Translations under genes and position numbers: made by a program
DNA from: Sediminispirochaeta bajacaliforniensis DSM 16054
GTDB lineage: Bacteria; Spirochaetota; Spirochaetia; DSM-16054; Sediminispirochaetaceae
Reading direction: 5' to 3'
Assembly (NCBI RefSeq): GCF_000378205.1
Contig: NZ_KB899407.1
Location: 186,001-250,000 of the forward strand
Length of the DNA: 64,000 bases
The notes under the pieces: generated by a model
The model's database searches: none
Seen by the model: only the letters and a program-made list of their open reading frames with translations
Told to the model about the DNA's origin: nothing
Shown: positions 35,415-43,679 of the stretch, piece by piece
How the letters are laid out: each line of letters begins with the position of its first letter
How positions within the stretch are numbered: the first letter of the stretch is position 1

Positions 35415-35570
35415 ATTTAGATGGTGTTGGGTTCGGGGAATCCGGTGAGAATCCGGAACAGACCCCGCTACTGTAACCGGGTACCAAGTTTCTACAAAGC
35501 CACTGGCGCAGGACGCCGGGAAGGCGGAAACGAGGGCCAATCCGGGAGTCAGGATATCCGGCCTTGAAAA
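35415..35570 (+). promoter_or_regulatory. Cobalamin riboswitch upstream of the HmuY-like/TonB receptor operon
   Basis: The aptamer consensus is clear: GGGGAATCCGGTGAGAATCC, then CCCGCTACTGTAA, GCCACTG, CGCCGGGAAGGCGG, and AGTCAGGATATCCGGCC. A 7-bp hairpin (ACCTTTC/GAAAGGT, 35574-35593) follows and may belong to the expression platform. About 170 bases separate the aptamer from the lipoprotein start at 35740. It should repress the downstream uptake genes when B12 is present. Confidence 0.92.
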
Positions 35571-35739
35571 AGGACCTTTCTGAAACGAAAGGTGCCCACC
35601 GCCATGCAAAGCGCATCTCGGGGAAGAGTGTGCCGAAGAAAAATCCTACCATTCCGGTTCACTGTCGGCCCGGCCTTCTGCTGTGATTTTTCCAGGTAGT
35701 TTCTCTATCCCCGTGATTCAATCAAACGAGGAGGAGACT

Positions 35740-36570
35740 ATGCGAAAACATGTGTACATGAAAAAAGTGGGAAAGGCCATCACGCCATTCCTGATAATCC
35801 TTCTGTTCTTTGCTGGCTGCGATCTTAATAGTTCCGATTCCGACGGTGACACCGTTACCTACACAGGCGAAAAAGTCAAATCAGGTACCACCACTACCTA
35901 TCATTACCTTTTTATCGACCTTGAAGATCCTGAAAACCCGGTGGAAGTTACCGGAGGGGATGATCTTTCAACTATTACAGAAGGATCAAACACCAATTGG
36001 GAGATCATGATTACGGCCCAGAAGGAAATCCTGACCAACAGCGGGGTAACCGCAACATCTTTAAGTTCCAGCGGCCAGGGTGGCGTGGTCTATGCCGAGA
36101 CAAGCAACTTCGACGCGTCGATAAGTATTCCCGAAGCACAGGCCCTTTTTGCCGCCGATTCAAATGACTACTCAAGCGACGGCAACGGAAAAGATTATTC
36201 CTATTATGATAAATACAAAACGACCAGTGCTGAACCCACCGAACCGACCACGGGGAATGCCATTTCCTACCCCGGCTATGCCTACAATGATAGTTATCCC
36301 CAGACCCCTGAACGAAACGGACGAACAACTTCCACTGCATGGATTTTCAGTGAAGATGTTAACTTCAGCCTCGGCAGGGCCTATGCCGAATGGGAGAGGA
36401 TGGCACCCAATTATTCCAACTTCACAAATAATCTCTACATCGTCCGAAGCGGCGACGGGAGTTCCTACTACAAGTTGCAGATCCTTGATGCCGAGTACGT
36501 GAAGGCGAAGTCTGAGAGCCAGACCAGTTATAAGTACATCTACAAGGTCAGGACCGCCCAAATTCAGTGA
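35740..36570 (+). CDS. HmuY-like surface lipoprotein
   Basis: 276 residues from ATG 35740 with a GAGGAG site; an upstream in-frame ATG at 35683 lies in the riboswitch leader. Lipobox LFFAGC gives a lipid anchor at about residue 27. The mature protein is rich in Ser, Thr, Tyr and Asn, and its start (FIDLEDPENP, NWEIMITAQKEILTNSG) fits the HmuY family, whose founder binds haem at the surface of Porphyromonas. Control by a cobalamin riboswitch and the overlap with a TonB-dependent receptor suggest a corrinoid-binding partner instead. The ligand is inference; the family call is moderate. Confidence 0.7.
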   Translation: MRKHVYMKKVGKAITPFLIILLFFAGCDLNSSDSDGDTVTYTGEKVKSGTTTTYHYLFIDLEDPENPVEVTGGDDLSTITEGSNTNWEIMITAQKEILTNSGVTATSLSSSGQGGVVYAETSNFDASISIPEAQALFAADSNDYSSDGNGKDYSYYDKYKTTSAEPTEPTTGNAISYPGYAYNDSYPQTPERNGRTTSTAWIFSEDVNFSLGRAYAEWERMAPNYSNFTNNLYIVRSGDGSSYYKLQILDAEYVKAKSESQTSYKYIYKVRTAQIQ

Positions 36571-38546
36571 TGGCCATGACAAAACAGCTTTTGCCTGCCG
36601 TATTGCTCATTGCGGGGGCCTTTGTATGGCCCCCGGCCCTTTCCGCCCAGCAACAGGAGGAAACAGCAGAAAATGCAGCAGCCGAAACACAAGCGGAAAT
36701 AGTAGAAGAGCAAACAGAGGAAGCAGTTGCACTGCCGGTGCTGAATATCGTGGTGGCGGGAACGCGGACCGAAAAAGAGCAGAAGGATTCGCCGATTCAG
36801 ACCGAGGTGATCACGAAGGATCAGGTTGAGGCTTCCGGTTCCGATACTCTTGAAGGAGTTCTGGGAGAAGCGGGCCTTCAGTTTGCCGAAACGGGAATGG
36901 GAAGCCATATCCAGATGCAGGGTATGGACGGGGAGCGGATTCTTTTTCTCATCGACGGACGGAGGGTAAGCGGCAGGGTTGCATCAAACATCGTGGCGAA
37001 TACCATTGCCATGGATAACGTAGAACGGATTGAGATCATACGAGGTCCGCAGTCGGCCCTATACGGCTCCGAGGCAATCGGCGGAGTGATCAACATCATC
37101 ACCAAGAAACCGGACTACGAACTATCGGGGGATTATCAGGTCACGACCCGGGCCCTGATACCGATCTCGGAGAGTTCCGATCCCGCTTACACATCATTGG
37201 CGAACAAACAAAGCGGCATGGCCCACCTGAACCTCCCTATCGGGGCCTTCGCCAACCGCCTTACCCTGTCGGCGGAACACGCCTTTCCCTATCTGGACGA
37301 TGAAGACCAGTCCCTCTATCCGGGCGCCACCAGGGCAGACGCAGGACTTGATTCCGACATCGTTTTTTCATCCGGAGGGACCCTGGCCTTCGGTAGTGCT
37401 TACTCCTTTCATCGCCAGAAGGAGAATATCTCCTCGGGAGGGGCCTTCGACCGAATCGATACCCAGAGGCTTAACTCCTACATCGCCTATGACTTCCCCA
37501 CAGAGAAGAAGGGCTTTTTCAAAGCGAACCTTTATCACAACTATTTTCAGCGGGACAAATCCCAATACAGCGGCATTCTGGACGAGTGGAACGATTCTGG
37601 CAGCGAATATCAGCACTATCTAAGCGGGGATCTCCAGTACACCCAGCCGCTTGGAGACCAGAACGAACTGACGATGATCGGTTCCTACGGATACGACAGA
37701 CTCAAAAAATACAACATCGGAGACTATGCGGTTCACCAACGCCATACCTTTTCTCTGGTATTGCAGGATGAACAGTACAAGAAGGACCACTATTCCCTGC
37801 TTGCAGGCTTGCGGAGTGAATACAGCAACGATTACGGCATCTTCTTCGCACCAAAACTATCCGGCATGTATGTGCCTAGGCCCGGGATACGAATCCTACC
37901 CTCTGTCGGACTTGGTTACCGTGCGCCCTCATTTCTCGAGCTCTATCTCGATTCCGCAGGCAATATCTATCACAAATACGGCAATCCCGACCTGGATCCG
38001 GAAAGATCCGTTTCCTTCAATATCGGTGTGGATTGGACCAGGGAAAACGTAACGCTGCAATTCGCCGGGTATCATAGCGAATTAAGCGACGAAATCGTCT
38101 ATGACTACACGGACCAGGCCGACGACGACGGACGCCAGGTCATCACCAAGGAAAACCTCGATCGTTCATCGAGAAGCGGTTTCGACCTTTCCTTGAACTG
38201 GAATGTGCTAACCGACCTCTCCATGACCGCACGTTATGGGTATCTGTTTGCCTACGACAGAAGCGCAGGTGAAGAGCTCGACCTTGTACCAAGCCATACA
38301 GGAGGGGCATCTGTGCACTACCTCCTGAAGCCTCTTGCCTTGAAGGCCAAGTTTTCGACTTCGGTGACAGGCCCCCACGAAAGAAGCGAGCATACCCTCG
38401 TTACCTTTGATGTGTATCTCGAAAAGGGCCTTAAGGACAATTTTGAACTATTCGGAGGCGTGGACAATATTACGGGTGTACAAGACGATTTCTCGGACCT
38501 TCTTGCAGGGCCGGTCATCTATCTCGGCATCCGCGGCAGCTTCTGA
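36570..38546 (+). CDS. TonB-dependent outer-membrane receptor, BtuB-like
   Basis: 658 residues from ATG 36570, which shares its A with the previous stop. Signal peptide ends ALSA-QQ. An acidic spacer leads to a TonB-box/plug start (LPVLNIVVAGTRTEKEQ) and the plug motifs ILFLIDGRRVSG, VERIEIIRGPQSALYGSEAIGGVINIITKK. The rest is a 22-strand-type barrel with a terminal Phe (YLGIRGSF). Size is close to BtuB. With the riboswitch and the HmuY-like lipoprotein it is most likely a corrinoid receptor; haem or another tetrapyrrole is the alternative. No TonB/ExbBD genes are in the window. Confidence 0.88.
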   Translation: MAMTKQLLPAVLLIAGAFVWPPALSAQQQEETAENAAAETQAEIVEEQTEEAVALPVLNIVVAGTRTEKEQKDSPIQTEVITKDQVEASGSDTLEGVLGEAGLQFAETGMGSHIQMQGMDGERILFLIDGRRVSGRVASNIVANTIAMDNVERIEIIRGPQSALYGSEAIGGVINIITKKPDYELSGDYQVTTRALIPISESSDPAYTSLANKQSGMAHLNLPIGAFANRLTLSAEHAFPYLDDEDQSLYPGATRADAGLDSDIVFSSGGTLAFGSAYSFHRQKENISSGGAFDRIDTQRLNSYIAYDFPTEKKGFFKANLYHNYFQRDKSQYSGILDEWNDSGSEYQHYLSGDLQYTQPLGDQNELTMIGSYGYDRLKKYNIGDYAVHQRHTFSLVLQDEQYKKDHYSLLAGLRSEYSNDYGIFFAPKLSGMYVPRPGIRILPSVGLGYRAPSFLELYLDSAGNIYHKYGNPDLDPERSVSFNIGVDWTRENVTLQFAGYHSELSDEIVYDYTDQADDDGRQVITKENLDRSSRSGFDLSLNWNVLTDLSMTARYGYLFAYDRSAGEELDLVPSHTGGASVHYLLKPLALKAKFSTSVTGPHERSEHTLVTFDVYLEKGLKDNFELFGGVDNITGVQDDFSDLLAGPVIYLGIRGSF

Positions 38547-38573
38547 AGAGAATACAATGGAAAGGAGTAAAGA

Positions 38574-39473
38574 ATGAAAAGCAAAAGCATGAGGAAAGTA
38601 GCCTGCATAGCTCTTGCCCTCGCAGGTATCTTGATGCTTGCAGCGTGTGCAAGTACAGGAGGAGAAAAGCTGACAATGAACACAAACGGCAAAAAGGGAA
38701 TTCTTGTGATAAGCTTTGGTACAAGCTACCCCGAAACACGGGCAGTGACCATCGATGCCTGCGAACAAAAGATTGCCGAGGCCTTCCCCGAATACGAGGT
38801 ACGACGCGCTTTTACCAGCCACATTATCATTGGTATTCTGGATAAACGGGATGGTATTCATGTCGACGCGCCCGCAGAGGCTTTGGAAAAGATGTACAAA
38901 GAAGGCTTTTCGGAGGTGCTCATCCAGCCCCTGCACATCATTCCCGGAGAGGAATACACGGACGAGGTTCTCGCCGTTGCACGCCGCTATTCCGGAAAAT
39001 TCGAAAAGATAGCGATAGGTTCTCCGATCCTTTCCACCACGGAGAATTATTGGAAAGCGGTCGACGCCGTTAAGGCCCAGTTACCGTCTCTCGGACAGGG
39101 AGAGGCTGTGGTACTGATGGGGCATGGGACCGAGCATCCCGCAAACTGTGCCTATGCGGCCTTTCAGTACATGCTCGCGCGAAAGGGTTTACCCGTGTAT
39201 GTGGGAACCGTGGAAGGGTATCCTGCACTCGATGATGTTATCGATCTGCTGCATCGTGGTCATATCTCAAAGGTGACATTAATGCCTTTCATGGTTGTGG
39301 CAGGAGATCATGCAACAAACGATATGGCTGGGGACGAGGACGATTCCTGGAAGAGTATTCTTACCAAAGAAGGCTTTACGGTCGATGTCTACCTCCACGG
39401 ACTTGGGGAAAACAGCATAATCCAGAAGATGTACATTGATAATCTGCGTAGCGCCGATGTCATAAACGAATAG
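38574..39473 (+). CDS. cbiK: CbiK-type cobalt chelatase with lipoprotein signal
   Basis: 299 residues. The N-terminus is a lipoprotein signal with lipobox LMLAAC (C25), so the enzyme should sit in the periplasm on a membrane anchor. The mature part is CbiK: ILVISFGTSYPETR, LIQPLHIIPGEEY, and a metal site that keeps spacing with Salmonella CbiK (H184 in MGHGTEH, E214 in GTVEGYP, H246 in AGDHATND). Cytoplasmic CbiK puts cobalt into sirohydrochlorin. An exported form is known in Desulfovibrio (CbiK-P) and its role there is unclear. It follows the TonB receptor by 27 bases. Confidence 0.88.
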   Translation: MKSKSMRKVACIALALAGILMLAACASTGGEKLTMNTNGKKGILVISFGTSYPETRAVTIDACEQKIAEAFPEYEVRRAFTSHIIIGILDKRDGIHVDAPAEALEKMYKEGFSEVLIQPLHIIPGEEYTDEVLAVARRYSGKFEKIAIGSPILSTTENYWKAVDAVKAQLPSLGQGEAVVLMGHGTEHPANCAYAAFQYMLARKGLPVYVGTVEGYPALDDVIDLLHRGHISKVTLMPFMVVAGDHATNDMAGDEDDSWKSILTKEGFTVDVYLHGLGENSIIQKMYIDNLRSADVINE

Positions 39474-39494
39474 CTGGCCGATTCTACCAAAGAC

Positions 39495-39525
39495 GGGGCC
39501 GTTCGGCATGTTACCGAACGGCCCC
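39495..39525. terminator. Hairpin between convergent cbiK and flavodoxin genes
   Basis: GGGGCCGTTCGG (39495-39506) and its exact reverse complement (39514-39525), loop of 7 bases. No T-run follows on either strand, but the 12-bp GC-rich stem between convergent genes fits a bidirectional terminator. Confidence 0.6.
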
Positions 39526-39567
39526 TCAAGACTAACCCCAAACGAAAGAACTCATGTGATATGTTTT

Positions 39568-40065
39568 TTACAACTCCTTTTTAACCTGTTCGGCCCATGA
39601 AGCGATACGCCCATCGCTTAGATCGGACTGGTTATCCTCGTCCAGGGCAAGGCCGACAAAGGCATTGTCCCTGACCGCACTGGATTCTTCAAAATCATAG
39701 CCGTCGGTCGGCCACTGGCCGATGCAGCTTACATCCTTTTTGGCAAAGGCATCATACAGTTGTCCCATACCGTCGACAAAGGTATCGGAATAACTTTCCT
39801 GATCGCCGAGCCCAAAAAATGCCATCTTTTTCCCTGCCAGGGTCACCCCTCCAAGCTTTCCAACGGCCATCTCCCAATCGTCCTGCAGATCCCCAGCACC
39901 CCATGTAGAGGTTCCTACGACAACGGCATCGTACTCTTCCATCTTTTCAACCGAAGTATCGGCAATATCGAACAGTTCCGCATCGCCAAGGGCATTCTGT
40001 ATCCGTTCGGCAACATCCTTTGTGTTCCCTGTCGTAGAGCCATAAAATATAGCAATTTTGCTCAT
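39568..40065 (-). CDS. fldA: Flavodoxin
   Basis: 165 residues. The FMN phosphate loop is GSTTGNTKDVA at residues 10-20, and the family stretches VVVGTSTWGAGDLQDDW and FGLGDQESYSDTF are present, so this is a long-chain flavodoxin. It replaces ferredoxin as an electron carrier when iron is short. The gene has a strong promoter (40146-40175) overlapping an operator of the same kind as those before the feoA genes, in line with iron control. Confidence 0.93.
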   Translation of the reverse strand: MSKIAIFYGSTTGNTKDVAERIQNALGDAELFDIADTSVEKMEEYDAVVVGTSTWGAGDLQDDWEMAVGKLGGVTLAGKKMAFFGLGDQESYSDTFVDGMGQLYDAFAKKDVSCIGQWPTDGYDFEESSAVRDNAFVGLALDEDNQSDLSDGRIASWAEQVKKEL

Positions 40066-40104
40066 AAAAACTCCTTCCCATCCGAACAGCTCGGATCGTT
40101 TCGC

Positions 40105-40133
40105 TTGACATTATTTGCTTTAAGTAATCTAAT
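40105..40133 (+). promoter_or_regulatory. Promoter for the HD-GYP gene
   Basis: TTGACA (40105-40110), 17 bases, TCTAAT (40128-40133) on the plus strand, ending in the operator at 40130-40149. A 54-base leader would precede the gene at 40187. Confidence 0.5.
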
Positions 40134-40149
40134 TAGTTACAACTAATTA
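40130..40149. promoter_or_regulatory. Operator between divergent flavodoxin and HD-GYP genes
   Basis: TAATTAGTTACAACTAATTA: two 9-bp arms with a 2-base centre. The core TTAGT-N4-ACTAA (40133-40146) has the same layout as the TTAGG-N4-CCTAA boxes before the two feoA genes at 43959 and 44350. It overlaps the -10 of both facing promoters. Confidence 0.6.
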
Positions 40150-40175
40150 TACAAAAAAAGTATGAATACCGTCAA
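40146..40175 (-). promoter_or_regulatory. Flavodoxin promoter
   Basis: On the minus strand TTGACG (40170-40175), 18 bases, TATAAT (40146-40151). The operator core starts within the -10, so a bound repressor would block transcription. Confidence 0.65.
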
Positions 40176-40186
40176 GAGGAGATTGC

Positions 40187-40825
40187 ATGGCAACGGCAGA
40201 AGATGAAATCACCCTCCATGAGATGGTGGAAGTCATTGTGACGATTCTAAACGCACGGGATCCCTATACCTACGAACATTCCTGGAGGGTAGCGGCACTA
40301 TGCGAGCAAATCGCAAAAGAGATGAATGTTCCTCAAAAATGGATAGATACTTTGCATATCGCGGCACATCTTCACGACATAGGAAAGGTGGGCATTCCCG
40401 ATTTTATTCTAAACAAACCTGGTAAGCTTTTGCCCTATGAGTACGAACTTATCAAGGCTCATTCGATCATAGGGTATCAAATCGTCCACAAGATTCCCAT
40501 TCTGCAGGAGATTGCACTCTATATCAGACATCATCACGAGCGGTGGGACGGCAAGGGGTACCCCGATGGTCTGGCGGGAAAAGAAATACCCCTCGGGGCA
40601 AGAATCATCGCTGTGGCAGATACCTTCGATGCCATCACAACCCATAGACCATATCGCTCCCCTCGGTCATTAGGAGAAGCCTTCACCGAGATAAAAGCAG
40701 CGGCAGGAAGCCAGCTTTGTCCCGAAACCTGTGAAGTTTTCATCGGGATGGAGAAAAAGATAACACAACTTCTCGGTATCGTTGAACAAGAGCTAAAGGA
40801 AACCGGCAGATCATTAAAAAAATAA
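40187..40825 (+). CDS. HD-GYP domain phosphodiesterase
   Basis: 212 residues, a stand-alone HD-GYP domain without receiver or sensor part. Metal and catalytic motifs are intact: YEHSWRVA, HLHDIGKVGIPD, HSIIGYQIV, HHERWDGKGYPDGLAG, and ADTFDAIT. The family breaks down cyclic-di-GMP. The gene is divergent from flavodoxin and shares an operator region with it, so its expression may respond to iron or redox state. Confidence 0.9.
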   Translation: MATAEDEITLHEMVEVIVTILNARDPYTYEHSWRVAALCEQIAKEMNVPQKWIDTLHIAAHLHDIGKVGIPDFILNKPGKLLPYEYELIKAHSIIGYQIVHKIPILQEIALYIRHHHERWDGKGYPDGLAGKEIPLGARIIAVADTFDAITTHRPYRSPRSLGEAFTEIKAAAGSQLCPETCEVFIGMEKKITQLLGIVEQELKETGRSLKK

Positions 40826-40837
40826 CAGGAAAGACAC

Positions 40838-40875
40838 AGAAAACCAGTTAATCAGCGTTGATCAGCCGGTTTTCT
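40838..40875. terminator. Hairpin between convergent HD-GYP and DUF2023 genes
   Basis: AGAAAACC (40838-40845) pairs with GGTTTTCT (40868-40875), with extra partial pairing inside. The right arm reaches 14 bases into the DUF2023 gene end. On the plus strand the stem ends in a short T-rich stretch. Candidate bidirectional terminator. Confidence 0.45.
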
Positions 40876-41248
40876 CCAATGATCCTGAAGGCAGAAATGA
40901 TAGGTCACGAGCAGTTTCAGCCTCTATCCCGAAAATTTCTTTTCTGGCCAGATAGCGCTTACACTGCTCGGTCCTGTTGTAGCCAAGCATAATTCCCAAA
41001 ATGAAATCTTCTTCTGGCGTAAAGGCGTTCAAAGGTTTGTCACCGAAACTTGTTACAACATGGACGCAGGCCTTGTTACCGAAAAAAATATTAATTTTCC
41101 GCTTGTTCACCCTTCTGATCAAATAGCTGATATTATTTCGCTCAAGACGACGAACGGCTTCAGCCTCAGATGAGGCATCCAGGGTATGCAGAACCAGGCT
41201 GCGAAGCCCCTTTTTGTATTCATAGATATGGTGAGCAAGTACCTTCAT
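40862..41248 (-). CDS. DUF2023 family protein
   Basis: 128 residues from ATG 41248 with GGAG 9 bases upstream; ATG 41263 is an alternative. The start MKVLAHHIYEYKKGLRSLVLHT and the middle part (FFGNKACVHVV, FTPEEDFILGIMLGYNRTEQC) fit DUF2023 (PF09633), small soluble proteins of unknown function. It lies between the flavodoxin/HD-GYP genes and the feo operon, which suggests a role linked to iron status. Confidence 0.75.
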   Translation of the reverse strand: MKVLAHHIYEYKKGLRSLVLHTLDASSEAEAVRRLERNNISYLIRRVNKRKINIFFGNKACVHVVTSFGDKPLNAFTPEEDFILGIMLGYNRTEQCKRYLARKEIFGIEAETARDLSFLPSGSLEKTG

Positions 41249-41321
41249 CAGCAAACACTCCACGTCCCCAGATCAGGGGAATAGACACTTTTTTCCATCA
41301 AACTTTTTCCCAAAGGGGGTG

Positions 41322-41355
41322 GGCAGCCTGTGAATGCATCCACCCACAGGCTGCC
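41322..41355. terminator. Hairpin after feoB
   Basis: GGCAGCCTGTG (41322-41332) and its exact reverse complement (41345-41355), 24 bases past the feoB stop on the minus strand. An A-rich stretch but no clean T-run follows. Probable end of the feoA-feoA-feoB transcript. Confidence 0.55.
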
Positions 41356-41378
41356 TTACGTTAGAGAGAAGCAATGTA

Positions 41379-43679
41379 TTAGGCAGACTGGAGAGCTGCC
41401 TTCTTCCGATTGCGGTTGCCGATCACCCTGAACATAAAGAACTGAGCGACCATGATTGCGGCCGAGACAATCATCCACAAGAGGCTTCCGCCTTCGGCAA
41501 TCTGATAATAAAGTACCGCCACAGCCCAGGCGGTCAGGGTAAGATAAAGTCCATGAAGAGCGCCGAATCCTATTCCCATCTCCTTTACAGCAGCACCGAA
41601 TGCGGCAAGGCAGGGGAAATAGACCAGCACAAAGAGCAGGTATGCATATCCCGATACGGAAGTGAAATTCCTTCGCATGAGTGCAAAAATCGAGATATCC
41701 ACCTCTTCGGCTTCAGCAACCGCTTCTTCATCTCCACCACTGATAACATCGGCACCGACTATGGAACCTATTCCACCGGAAATACCAAGAACCCCGTCCT
41801 TTAAGGCGCCAAAGGATTCGCCGATACCGGCCCATAGGTTAAAGGGTTCTTCCTCTTCACCCGCTGCATCGATCGCTGCATTCTCGCTGGCGGCCATCTG
41901 GCCGTAAAGCCCGTTCAGAGTCCCGACGACCGCTTCTTTTGCAAAAAGGCCGGTAAAAAGTCCAACGGTTGCAGGCCAGTTGTCGCTCTCGATTCCCATG
42001 GGTGAGAAAACGGGAGTGATTGCCTTTCCGGTAACGGCAAGAACCGAATTCTCGGTATCTTCATTTCCGAAACTACCGTCGGTGCCAAGACTATTGAGGA
42101 CACCCAAGAGAAATACCGCAAGAACGATAACCTTTCCGGCCCTGGCAATGAAGACCTTTAATCGCGTCCAAGTGTGTAACATGACATGCTTAAACCGAGG
42201 TGCATGATAAGGAGGCAATTCCATGATGAAATATCCGGGTTCACCACGAAAGAGTGAATGTTTTAGAAAGAGCCCGGTCAGGATGGCGAGCACAACACCT
42301 ACGATGTAGATCGAGAAAACGATACCTCCGGCACGGGCTCCGAAAAGAGCAGCTCCAAAAAGGGCATATACCGGAAGACGGGCCCCACAGCTCATAAAAG
42401 GTGCCATGAAGATCGTCATGAAGCGGTCCCGCTTGTTTTCAAGGGTCCTGGTCGCCAGGATGGCCGGAACCGTACATCCGAAACCGACGATCATCGGGAC
42501 AAAGGCCTTACCGGGAAGTCCGAGTGCCCGCATTAAACGGTCCATGACAAAGGCGGCCCTGGCCATATAGCCGGAATCCTCAAGAAGACTTAATGCAAGA
42601 AACATAAAGAAGACGACAGGGACGAAGGTTGCAACGGTCTGGATACCAACGCCTACCCCGCCTGCCAGGAAACCAACGACCCAGGCAGGGGCCCCGATAT
42701 TTTCCAACAACACCCCAAAACCGTCGACAAAAACGGTTCCGAACAGAACATCGAAGAAATCAATAAATGCCGATCCGACAGAAATTGCGAGCCAAAACAT
42801 CAGATACATTACGACAAGGAAAATCGGGATACCGAGAAATCGATTCAGAACTACATTGTCGATCCGCTCGGAAATACTCCGCCTACTCTCCTGGGCCCGA
42901 AATACATCAGTGACCACACCCCGGACAAATCCGTACCGGCCATCCGCCAGAATAACCTCGGCATCCTCTTTCAGGAGAGATGAAATCTTCTCACGCTCGG
43001 CAAGAATCTCTTTTTCCGGTATGAGGCCGTGGATTTCGGAAGGTGCCGTGCCTTCATAAAGGGCCAGTGCATTCCAGCGCCCCCCGGCTCGTTCTTCCCA
43101 TTTTGAGATCAATGCTTCGACCTCATTTGGGTAGGTCGGTTTATGCTTAGAAGGATGGACCTTACCAACAAGTTCGGCAATTCGCTCAACTGCTTCGGCT
43201 ACACTTTTCTTGTTCGTAGCAGTACCGGCAACAACAGGGACCCCTAAGGAGGATTCAAGTTCCTTAATATCGATGGTGCTTCCCTCTTTTTCAAGAAGAT
43301 CCATCATATTGAGAAACAGAACGACGGGAACTCCCATTTCCAAAATCGTTGTGGTTAGATAAAGGTTTCTTTCTAAATGAGATGCATCGACAATATTTAC
43401 AACCAGATCGGCATCCCCGGAAAGCAGATAATCCCGTGCGGCTTTTTCATCCTCACTACCTGCATTCAGGCTGTAAATACCGGGAAGGTCGACAACCTTT
43501 TTCCTTCTACTACCGGAAAGCCAGCCCTCTTTCTTTTCTACTGTAACGCCCGGCCAGTTTCCAATGCGCTGGTTTCCACCGGTCAGAGCATTAAAAAGTG
43601 TTGTCTTTCCACAATTCGGGTTTCCGGCAAGGGCGATGGTGAAATCGGTCACCGAGGCGCCACCTTCTACTCGTTTCAT
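41379..43679 (-). CDS. feoB: Ferrous iron transporter FeoB
   Basis: 766 residues. N-terminal G domain: GNPNCGKTT (G1), DLPG (G3), NMMD (G4). The membrane part has the gate motifs GFGCTVPAILATRTLENKRDR and MSCGARLPVY with the conserved cysteines. A charged insert (about 590-660, EEEEP and EEAVAEAEEVD) lies between late membrane segments. It imports Fe2+ across the inner membrane, using GTP. The start overlaps the feoA stop by 4 bases. It is a different subtype from the FeoB at 47212, and longer by 53 residues. Confidence 0.95.
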   Translation of the reverse strand: MKRVEGGASVTDFTIALAGNPNCGKTTLFNALTGGNQRIGNWPGVTVEKKEGWLSGSRRKKVVDLPGIYSLNAGSEDEKAARDYLLSGDADLVVNIVDASHLERNLYLTTTILEMGVPVVLFLNMMDLLEKEGSTIDIKELESSLGVPVVAGTATNKKSVAEAVERIAELVGKVHPSKHKPTYPNEVEALISKWEERAGGRWNALALYEGTAPSEIHGLIPEKEILAEREKISSLLKEDAEVILADGRYGFVRGVVTDVFRAQESRRSISERIDNVVLNRFLGIPIFLVVMYLMFWLAISVGSAFIDFFDVLFGTVFVDGFGVLLENIGAPAWVVGFLAGGVGVGIQTVATFVPVVFFMFLALSLLEDSGYMARAAFVMDRLMRALGLPGKAFVPMIVGFGCTVPAILATRTLENKRDRFMTIFMAPFMSCGARLPVYALFGAALFGARAGGIVFSIYIVGVVLAILTGLFLKHSLFRGEPGYFIMELPPYHAPRFKHVMLHTWTRLKVFIARAGKVIVLAVFLLGVLNSLGTDGSFGNEDTENSVLAVTGKAITPVFSPMGIESDNWPATVGLFTGLFAKEAVVGTLNGLYGQMAASENAAIDAAGEEEEPFNLWAGIGESFGALKDGVLGISGGIGSIVGADVISGGDEEAVAEAEEVDISIFALMRRNFTSVSGYAYLLFVLVYFPCLAAFGAAVKEMGIGFGALHGLYLTLTAWAVAVLYYQIAEGGSLLWMIVSAAIMVAQFFMFRVIGNRNRKKAALQSA

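Noticed and set aside
35153-35476. Open frame of 107 codons across the cobT-riboswitch gap
   Set aside because: It has no ribosome site, runs through both ends of the inverted-repeat element and ends inside the cobalamin aptamer; composition is not protein-like.
36178-36300. Repeated Ser/Tyr/Asp-rich stretch in the HmuY-like gene as a possible tandem repeat
   Set aside because: Low complexity only; no regular period on inspection.
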